Shown piece by piece: positions 12,962-18,013 of a DNA stretch of 18,013 nucleotides. Both the position numbers and the translations under genes were made by a program. Positions within the stretch are counted from its first letter, which is position 1. Every line of letters begins with the position of its first letter. The notes below the pieces were generated by a model. The model saw only the letters and a list, made by a program, of their open reading frames with translations. It made no database searches and was not told where the DNA came from. Origin of the DNA: Candidatus Pelearchaeum sp. (GTDB lineage: Archaea > Thermoproteota > Nitrososphaeria_A > Caldarchaeales > Caldarchaeaceae); assembly GCA_015520425.1 (NCBI GenBank), contig WAQC01000086.1, forward strand, positions 1 to 18,013, in the 5' to 3' direction.

Positions 12962-14521
12962 ATGTCTGGAATAGGGCCTAATCCTAGTTATGGAAAGCCT
13001 GAGCTTAAGCTAAGCGGCTTCTTTGACCATATATACGAGCTTGGGGCGGATGGTGTCCCCGTATTCAGGCTGTATGTTGATGGGGAGTGGAAACCAGCCT
13101 CAAGCGGCGAGACGTTCATAGTTGATACCCCGATTGACGACAGCGTCATAGCACGTGTCCCGAAGGGAAGCGAAGCCGATATGGATGCTGCAATAGATGC
13201 CGCCCGCGCAAATCAGAGGAGAATCCGCGAGGTTGCTGCTATAGAGAGGATAGAGATATTCAGGGAGGCGGCAGACCTAATGAGCGAGAAGCAGGAAGAC
13301 TTCATCCAAACCCTCATGCTAGAAGCTGGGAAGCCGCGTAAGGATGCGGCTGGGGAGGTGAAGGCAACCATAGAGCGTATGCGCATGACCATGGAAGAGG
13401 CGCGCAAAATCTTCGGAGAATACATACCAGGAGACTGGTCAGAAGACACGATGGGCAAGATAGCGCTGGTAATCCGCGAGCCAGTGGGCGTAGTAGGCGC
13501 AATAGGCCCATTCAACTATCCCCTCTTCATACCCGCCGCAAAGATAATCCCAGCACTACTGGCTGGCAACAGCGTGGTGGTGAAACCAGCGAGCGAAGAC
13601 CCGCTTAGCCAGCTACTCTTCGCGCGAATCCTAGAGGAGGCTGGAATCCCGCCAGGCTGCATAAACGTCGTAACAGGGCCTGGGAGGATTGCGAGCAGGC
13701 TAGCAACAAGCGAGAAGGTTGGCATGATTTCATTCACGGGTAGCACGGAGGTTGGCCGCGAACTCAATAGGCTCGCGACGATAAAGCAGCTACACTTGGA
13801 GCTTGGGGGTAAGGCGCTAGCCATAGTGCTGGATGACGCAGACCTAGACCTGGCTGCCAAGAAATGTGTTGAGGGCTCGCTCAAGAACGCTGGACAGCGA
13901 TGCGACGCGATAAGCGCTATAACAGTACAGTCAAACGTGGCGGACGAGTTCGTCAAGAAGGTACTCAAGGAGATGGACGCTTGGAAGGCTGGAGACCCGC
14001 GCGACCCAGCAGTATCCATGGGCCCCCTAATAAACAAGAGAGCAGCGGAGCATGTGAATGAGCTGGTTCAGGATGCTGTTGCTAAAGGCGCCAAGCTCCT
14101 TAGAGGAGGAAAGATGAACGGCTGCTACTTTGAGCCAACACTACTGGACCACGTTCCGCTAGAAGCGCGCATAGCTTGGGAGGAGACCTTCGGCCCAGTC
14201 ATAACCATAATAAGGATAAACAGCGAGGATGAGGCGATAGAGATATCATCCAAATCAAGATATGGTCTTGACTCATGCGTCTTCACAAACAACTTCTACC
14301 GCATGTGGAAGATAGCCAAGCGCCTACAGGTTGGCGAGGTAACTATAAACGACCTACCGCGCCATGGTGTTGGATACTTCCCATTCGGCGGAGTAAAAGA
14401 CTCTGGAATAGGACGTGAAGGTATAGGCTACTCAATAGACGAGATGACGATACTCAAGACGATAGTCTTCAACCTAGAGCCCGCTGGGCTTGGAAAGATA
14501 AAGAAAACACCAAAAATGTAG
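12962..14521 (+). CDS. gapN: Non-phosphorylating glyceraldehyde-3-phosphate dehydrogenase (archaeal GapN, ALDH superfamily)
   Basis: A 519-residue aldehyde dehydrogenase. The catalytic cysteine is C314 in AGQRCDA and the general base glutamate is E280 in LELGGKA, 34 residues apart as in the superfamily. FNYPLF, FTGSTEVGRELN, YIPGDWSEDT and NDLPRHGVGYFPFGG closely match GAPN of Thermoproteus tenax, including the last segment that distinguishes this group from generic ALDHs. The enzyme oxidises glyceraldehyde-3-phosphate directly to 3-phosphoglycerate with NAD(P)+, bypassing phosphoglycerate kinase, and is part of modified archaeal glycolysis. The ORF can also start at GTG 12950 or TTG 12956; the ATG at 12962 is preferred. 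It carries an extended N-terminus (~40 residues) before the substrate-binding region. Related aldehyde dehydrogenases acting on other substrates remain possible but are less likely. Confidence 0.82.
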   Translation: MSGIGPNPSYGKPELKLSGFFDHIYELGADGVPVFRLYVDGEWKPASSGETFIVDTPIDDSVIARVPKGSEADMDAAIDAARANQRRIREVAAIERIEIFREAADLMSEKQEDFIQTLMLEAGKPRKDAAGEVKATIERMRMTMEEARKIFGEYIPGDWSEDTMGKIALVIREPVGVVGAIGPFNYPLFIPAAKIIPALLAGNSVVVKPASEDPLSQLLFARILEEAGIPPGCINVVTGPGRIASRLATSEKVGMISFTGSTEVGRELNRLATIKQLHLELGGKALAIVLDDADLDLAAKKCVEGSLKNAGQRCDAISAITVQSNVADEFVKKVLKEMDAWKAGDPRDPAVSMGPLINKRAAEHVNELVQDAVAKGAKLLRGGKMNGCYFEPTLLDHVPLEARIAWEETFGPVITIIRINSEDEAIEISSKSRYGLDSCVFTNNFYRMWKIAKRLQVGEVTINDLPRHGVGYFPFGGVKDSGIGREGIGYSIDEMTILKTIVFNLEPAGLGKIKKTPKM

Positions 14522-14543
14522 CCGCGAGAAAATACACCAAAAA

Positions 14544-14556
14544 TAATTTATTTAAC
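14544..14556 (+). promoter_or_regulatory. TATA box of the thiolase/DUF35 operon
   Basis: TAATTTATTTAAC is an AT-rich archaeal promoter element 23 bp after the gapN stop codon. Its centre near 14550 predicts initiation around 14576-14578, close to the TTG start at 14589. A TTTTT run at about 14573-14577 lies between and might also end gapN transcripts. Confidence 0.5.
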
Positions 14557-14588
14557 TCAAGGAGCAATTAGGATTTTTAGAGAATGGC

Positions 14589-15758
14589 TTGAATAAAGCC
14601 GCTATTGTTGGAGCTGGCCTAAGCAAGTTCGGTAAACGTGGTGATGTCTCATTAAGGGAACTCGCCGCCGAGGCCGCGGTTGAGGCGTTTAAACATGCTA
14701 AAAACATAGAACCTAGAGATATTGATGCAGTGTTTGTTTCGTGTGCGCAGCCTGAGCGGCTAGTAGTTCAGAGTAATGTCTCGCCTCTGATAGCTGAGTA
14801 TCTGGGTGTAAAACCTTCCAGAGGGGCTGTGCGCGTTGAGGCTGCCTGCTCCTCAGGTGGGGTAGCTCTAAGGCTGGCCTCTGCGATGATAGCTGGAGGA
14901 TACGCGGAGAACGTGCTGGTTTTGGGTGTTGAGAAGATGCACGCAGCCCCTCGTGAGGAAGTCATGACGAGCCTCTCCATAGTCGCTGATAGGGAGTGGG
15001 AGAGCATACACGGAATAAATGCTCCCGCAGGCTTTGCGCTGGTAGCGCAGAGACACATGCACGAATATGGAACAACCGAGGAGCAGATGGGATACGTGGC
15101 TCTCAAGAACCACAAAAACGGCGAGATGAACCCGAAGGCCATGTTCAGAAAAAGAATAACTATACAAGAATATGCTGACTCGCCAGTAATATCAAGGCCG
15201 CTAAAGCTCTACGACTGCTCACCAATCTGCGACGGCGCGGCATGCGTGATACTAACGGCCGCTGAGAGGGCGCGTAGATATAATGATACGCCGATAATCA
15301 TAGAAGCTATAGCGCAATCAACGTCGGGCAATACTGTCTCAAGCCTGGAGAGCCTAACCACATGGCCCGCTATGAGGGAAGCCGTATCGCAGGCATATAG
15401 AGCAGCGGGCGTAGGCCCAGGGGATATTGATGTGGCTGAGGTTCATGACTGCTTTACTATCGCTGAGATTGTTGAGTATGAGGAGCTTGGGTTCTGTGAG
15501 AAGGGTATGGGGGGTAGGTTTGTTGAGGATGGGCAGTCCGATATAGGTGGGCGCGTAGCGGTAAATACCAGCGGTGGGCTGAAGGCTAAGGGCCATCCTA
15601 TAGGCGCTACAGGGGTTGCGCAGGCAGTTGAGATAGTATTCCAGCTCCAGGGAGAGGCTGGAAAACGACAGGTCGGCGGCGCGGAGATAGGGCTAACGCA
15701 CAACCTAGGAGGCTTCGCCGTCAATCATGTAGTTGGAATATACAGGAGAGCAACGTAG
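14589..15758 (+). CDS. Thiolase (acetyl-CoA C-acyltransferase, archaeal SCP2-like type)
   Basis: A 389-residue thiolase. The nucleophilic cysteine is C87 in EAACSSGG; H336 lies in GHPIGATG; AEVHDCFTIAEI (near 285) and GLTHNLGGFAVN complete the active-site loops, the last with His where degradative thiolases have Cys. This pattern defines the archaeal SCP2-like thiolases that work with a DUF35 partner. They either condense two acetyl-CoA to acetoacetyl-CoA (in archaea channelled to HMG-CoA synthase for isoprenoid lipids) or cleave 3-oxoacyl-CoA. No HMG-CoA synthase gene is next to it, so the lipid route is less certain here. The start is TTG at 14589; an out-of-frame ATG five bases earlier reads only two codons before a stop that overlaps the TTG. 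The DUF35 gene follows with no gap. Confidence 0.92.
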   Translation: MNKAAIVGAGLSKFGKRGDVSLRELAAEAAVEAFKHAKNIEPRDIDAVFVSCAQPERLVVQSNVSPLIAEYLGVKPSRGAVRVEAACSSGGVALRLASAMIAGGYAENVLVLGVEKMHAAPREEVMTSLSIVADREWESIHGINAPAGFALVAQRHMHEYGTTEEQMGYVALKNHKNGEMNPKAMFRKRITIQEYADSPVISRPLKLYDCSPICDGAACVILTAAERARRYNDTPIIIEAIAQSTSGNTVSSLESLTTWPAMREAVSQAYRAAGVGPGDIDVAEVHDCFTIAEIVEYEELGFCEKGMGGRFVEDGQSDIGGRVAVNTSGGLKAKGHPIGATGVAQAVEIVFQLQGEAGKRQVGGAEIGLTHNLGGFAVNHVVGIYRRAT

Positions 15759-16172
15759 ATGACCACTCCCCACATCTTCAAGCTTGAGCCGAACCCAAGC
15801 GAGACAAAGCTCAAGAAGTTCTATGAGACTCTCCGCGAGGGGAGGCTTACAACGACCTACTGCGGTAAATGCAGCCTAACGCACTGGCCGCCTAGGATGG
15901 TATGCCCCAACTGTATGAATGAAGACCTAAACTGGATAGAGCTCTCAGGAAAGGGTAGGCTATACGCCTTCACAGAAGTAATGGACGGCGCACCTCTAGG
16001 AATGGAGGATGAGCTACCATACATCATAGGAGTGGTAGAGCTTGACGAAGGAATACGGCTACTCGCCAGAATAGTTGATACAAAGTATGGCGAGCTAAGG
16101 ATAGGGCAGCGGGTAGTATTTACCATAAAACCCAGAGGAGACTTTGCGGTACTGTCGTTCAGACCAGAATAA
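15759..16172 (+). CDS. DUF35 zinc-ribbon/OB-fold protein, thiolase partner
   Basis: A 137-residue protein with a zinc ribbon built from C35-G-K-C38 and C49-P-N-C52, followed by an OB-fold (WIELSGKGRLYAFTEVM, IIGVVELDEGIRLLARIV, GQRVVFTIKP). DUF35 proteins sit between thiolase and HMG-CoA synthase in archaea and help channel the acyl intermediate; some bind CoA. It starts at the base following the thiolase stop codon (TAG ATG), showing a shared transcript and stoichiometric partnership. Its stop codon abuts the stop codon of the convergent acyl-CoA synthetase with no base between. The role as thiolase partner is well supported by context; the exact reaction of this pair is not. Confidence 0.9.
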   Translation: MTTPHIFKLEPNPSETKLKKFYETLREGRLTTTYCGKCSLTHWPPRMVCPNCMNEDLNWIELSGKGRLYAFTEVMDGAPLGMEDELPYIIGVVELDEGIRLLARIVDTKYGELRIGQRVVFTIKPRGDFAVLSFRPE

Positions 16173-17816
16173 TCAGCCACCCCTCAATAGGCGGCGCAAA
16201 GTCTTCCCAGAAGGGGTTTTAGGTATCGCATCAACAAACACAACACGCTTAGGTGCTTTGAAGCTGGCCAGCCGCTCCTTGCAATAGGCTATAAGCTCCT
16301 CCTCACTTACTTTCCCCCTATAATCGTCTCTGACTACCACGAATGCTTTTGGCACCTCGCCATAATAATCGTCCCGCTCGGCTATCACCGCCGCATCAAC
16401 AACCGCTGGGTGTGTTAGTAGGGTGTTCTCAACCTCCGCTGGCCAGACTTTAAAGCCACCAACGTTAATCAGGTCCTTAACCCTATCAACGAAGTAGAAT
16501 AAGCCATCTTCAGACATAAATCCAAGGTCTCCAGTCCTCAGCCACCCATCGCGGAGCGCTTCTTTAGTTTCTTCAGGCTTGTTCCAATAGCCCTTCATGA
16601 CCTGCGGCCCGCGTGCTACGAGTTCTCCAACCTCGTTAGGGCCTAGCCTCTTTCTAGACTCCACATCAACCACCGCAACCTCCGTGTCTATGGTTGGTAT
16701 TCCTATGAGGTTGGGCTTCACCTCGCCTATTCCCAGAGGCGTGAATGTGAGGCATGGAGCAGCCTCGGTAAGACCCCAGCACTCAATAACATCAATACCA
16801 GTGAGCATCTTAAACTGGCGCCTCACCTCAGGAAGCAAAGGCGCAGCCGCGGACATCCATATACGGACTGACGAGAGGTCATAACGCTTAAGCTCAGGAT
16901 AGCGCGAGAGCGCGCTATAGACTGGGGGAACACCATAGAAGATTGTTACGCGATGTTTCTCTATAGCTTCCAGCGTCTCCCTAATGCTGAAGCGCTCCTG
17001 TATGACTATCTTAGCGGCCAGGGCTATGCCTGTGTTAAGGCACCAGTTGAGGCCGTATATGTGTGAGAGTGGTAGATAGATTAGCAGAGTCTCCCCAGCC
17101 TCTTTAAGCTTCCACGTCATAATCTTCTGAGTATTATTCACGACGCAGTTATAGTGGGTAAGCATAACGCCCTTGGGCGTGCCTGTAGTTCCGCCAGTAT
17201 AGCAGAGAAACGCCACATCCTCCCTAGGGTCTATAACAACATCAGGAGCGCCGTTCTTGCTCTCTGCTATAAGGTCGGCAAGCCTGATAAGCTCTTCATC
17301 TCCTGGCCTCTCTATAGCCACATCCCTAAGCGCTAGATGTATAGCTGGCAAAACATCCTCATACCCTGTTATGATTATCCTCTCCACCGCAGTATCCTTA
17401 GCAGCCCGCTTAGCGATGTCAATCAACGTGTTGAATGCTATGAGTATTTTCGCTCCAGAATCCTTAAGCTGGTAGTTAAGCTCCGCCTCCTTGTATGCTG
17501 GGTTGCAGGGAACTACGATAGCCCCTGCCTTAAGTGCTCCGTAGAGGCATATGACAAATTGGGGAGAATTGGGCAGGTAGAGAGCTACCCTATCACCCTT
17601 CACCACACCTAGCCCAGATAAAGCAGCCGCAACCCTATCGCTGGCCCTATCCAACTGCTCATAGCTCAGCTCAACACCCTCATAATAGATGGCGGTCCTC
17701 CAAGGATACTTACGCGCAGAATCCCTCAACCTATCATGCAAAGCCACAACACTATATGACATACGTTGTGGAACATCACGAGGCCAGTACTTCAGCCAAG
17801 GGCGGTCAGAATCCAT
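16173..17816 (-). CDS. AMP-forming acyl-CoA synthetase (fatty-acid or aryl-CoA ligase family)
   Basis: A 547-residue member of the ANL adenylating superfamily. The P-loop-like motif YTGGTTGTPKGV begins near residue 206; ECWGLTEAAP is motif A5; GWLRTGDLGFMSEDGLFYF and VDRVKDLINVGGFKVWPAE form the hinge region; the catalytic lysine is K538 in PKTPSGKTLRRL. It activates a carboxylic acid to acyl-AMP and then acyl-CoA; resemblance is to long/medium-chain fatty acid and 4-coumarate-type ligases, and the chain length accepted cannot be read. The motif GWLRTGDLG excludes acetyl-CoA synthetase (ADP-forming). The ATG at 17816 is preceded by an AT-rich TATA-like region at the leaderless distance. It is convergent with the thiolase operon; both may serve acyl-CoA metabolism although transcribed separately. 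Confidence 0.92.
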   Translation of the reverse strand: MDSDRPWLKYWPRDVPQRMSYSVVALHDRLRDSARKYPWRTAIYYEGVELSYEQLDRASDRVAAALSGLGVVKGDRVALYLPNSPQFVICLYGALKAGAIVVPCNPAYKEAELNYQLKDSGAKILIAFNTLIDIAKRAAKDTAVERIIITGYEDVLPAIHLALRDVAIERPGDEELIRLADLIAESKNGAPDVVIDPREDVAFLCYTGGTTGTPKGVMLTHYNCVVNNTQKIMTWKLKEAGETLLIYLPLSHIYGLNWCLNTGIALAAKIVIQERFSIRETLEAIEKHRVTIFYGVPPVYSALSRYPELKRYDLSSVRIWMSAAAPLLPEVRRQFKMLTGIDVIECWGLTEAAPCLTFTPLGIGEVKPNLIGIPTIDTEVAVVDVESRKRLGPNEVGELVARGPQVMKGYWNKPEETKEALRDGWLRTGDLGFMSEDGLFYFVDRVKDLINVGGFKVWPAEVENTLLTHPAVVDAAVIAERDDYYGEVPKAFVVVRDDYRGKVSEEELIAYCKERLASFKAPKRVVFVDAIPKTPSGKTLRRLLRGG

Positions 17817-17839
17817 TAATTCTACTCACGCAAAAATTC

Positions 17840-17858
17840 TCGTAATTATTTAAAAAAT
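17840..17858 (-). promoter_or_regulatory. TATA-like region of the acyl-CoA synthetase gene
   Basis: On the minus strand the stretch AATTTTTTAAATAATTA contains TTAAATAA, about 25-35 nt before the ATG at 17816. It predicts a transcript starting at or within a few bases of the start codon. No Shine-Dalgarno motif is visible. Confidence 0.45.
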
Positions 17859-17887
17859 TTGCGCTTGCTATATTACACTCAAAAAGA

Positions 17888-17898
17888 AAATTTATAGG
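17888..17898 (+). promoter_or_regulatory. TATA box of the secreted-protein gene at the window end
   Basis: AAATTTATAGG is centred near 17893, predicting initiation near 17920, about 9 nt before the TTG start at 17929. Confidence 0.5.
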
Positions 17899-17928
17899 CG
17901 TTGAGTAGAGTTACTACGCGACCCATAC

Positions 17929-18013
17929 TTGAGAGCGGGAAATAATGTTTCTGGTTTATCAAAAGCCGCAGCAATCGCTGTGGTTGTTATCATCGTCGTG
18001 GCCGCTGTTGCAG
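17929..18013 (+). CDS. N-terminus of a secreted or membrane-anchored protein (perhaps a transporter solute-binding protein), 3'-truncated
   Basis: From a TTG at 17929 the frame reads MRAGNNVSGLSKAAAIAVVV followed by IIVVAAVA and is open to the window edge. A short positively charged N-terminus, then SKAAAIAVVV and a run of valine, isoleucine and alanine, form a classic archaeal signal peptide or signal anchor. N-termini of this kind are common on archaeal ABC-transporter substrate-binding proteins, but only 28 residues are visible, so the mature function cannot be known. The TATA box at the right distance supports the TTG start. Another ATG at 17945 is in a different frame and gives no signal-like sequence. 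Confidence 0.6.
   Translation, partial: MRAGNNVSGLSKAAAIAVVVIIVVAAVA

Noticed and set aside
13516..14037. 173-residue minus-strand open frame inside gapN
   Set aside because: Shadow of the aldehyde dehydrogenase gene, with serine-rich composition and no ribosome site or promoter.
12962..14521. Calling the aldehyde dehydrogenase a succinate-semialdehyde or generic aldehyde dehydrogenase
   Set aside because: The YIPGDW and NDLPRHGVGYFPFGG segments resemble Thermoproteus GAPN far better than generic ALDHs, though no alignment could be run.
1..18013. Search for CRISPR arrays, insertion sequences, tRNA genes or phage genes
   Set aside because: All gaps between genes are below 200 bp; I saw no regularly spaced repeats, no transposase motifs, no terminal inverted repeats and no tRNA-like folds with a CCA-side acceptor stem.

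Overview
This window looks like a gene-dense, conserved stretch of a thermophilic archaeon, most likely of the TACK group (Thermoproteota, Caldarchaeales/Aigarchaeota or relatives). The indicators are a two-domain protein disulfide oxidoreductase (a thermophile marker), the KEOPS subunit Cgi121, a non-phosphorylating glyceraldehyde-3-phosphate dehydrogenase of the Thermoproteus/Sulfolobus type, a thiolase paired with a DUF35 protein, archaeal TATA boxes about 26 nt upstream of many start codons, strong GGAGGTG ribosome sites only inside operons, and frequent TTG/GTG starts. Exact lineage cannot be fixed from the sequence alone. I see 19 protein genes (two cut by the window edges), no tRNA or rRNA, no CRISPR array and no mobile element.

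Layout. 1-1703: the 3' end of a molybdenum hydroxylase large subunit and a luciferase-like flavin/F420 oxidoreductase. 1795-4492: a two-gene lactate-oxidation-type unit, a LutC-like protein and a LutB-LutA fusion. 4494-7061 (minus): an FtsX/MacB-type permease and an MFS drug-type exporter. 7257-11972 (plus): disulfide oxidoreductase, branched-chain aminotransferase, an unrecognised cysteine-rich protein, the E1 alpha and E1 beta subunits of a 2-oxoacid dehydrogenase, and TsaC/Sua5. 11967-12793 (minus): Cgi121 and a small ubiquitin-like/MoaD-like protein. 12962-16172 (plus): GapN, thiolase and its DUF35 partner. 16173-17816 (minus): an acyl-CoA synthetase. From 17929: the signal peptide of a secreted protein that runs off the window.

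How they fit together. TsaC and Cgi121 belong to the two halves of tRNA t6A synthesis and meet tail to tail with a 6-nt overlap. Cgi121 is translationally coupled to a beta-grasp protein whose diglycine is masked by two extra residues (GG-Ala-Leu), so it may need a protease before use; this is the most intriguing feature. Aminotransferase plus E1 alpha/beta suggests conversion of branched-chain amino acids to acyl-CoA, and the thiolase/DUF35 and acyl-CoA synthetase genes further on are compatible with acyl-CoA metabolism. The lactate-type genes, GapN and the Mo hydroxylase point to a heterotrophic or mixotrophic redox metabolism.

Architecture. All three convergent gene pairs are packed stop against stop (gap 1, overlap 6, gap 0), all intergenic stretches are below 200 bp, and first genes of units appear to have no or very short leaders while operon-internal genes use Shine-Dalgarno sites.
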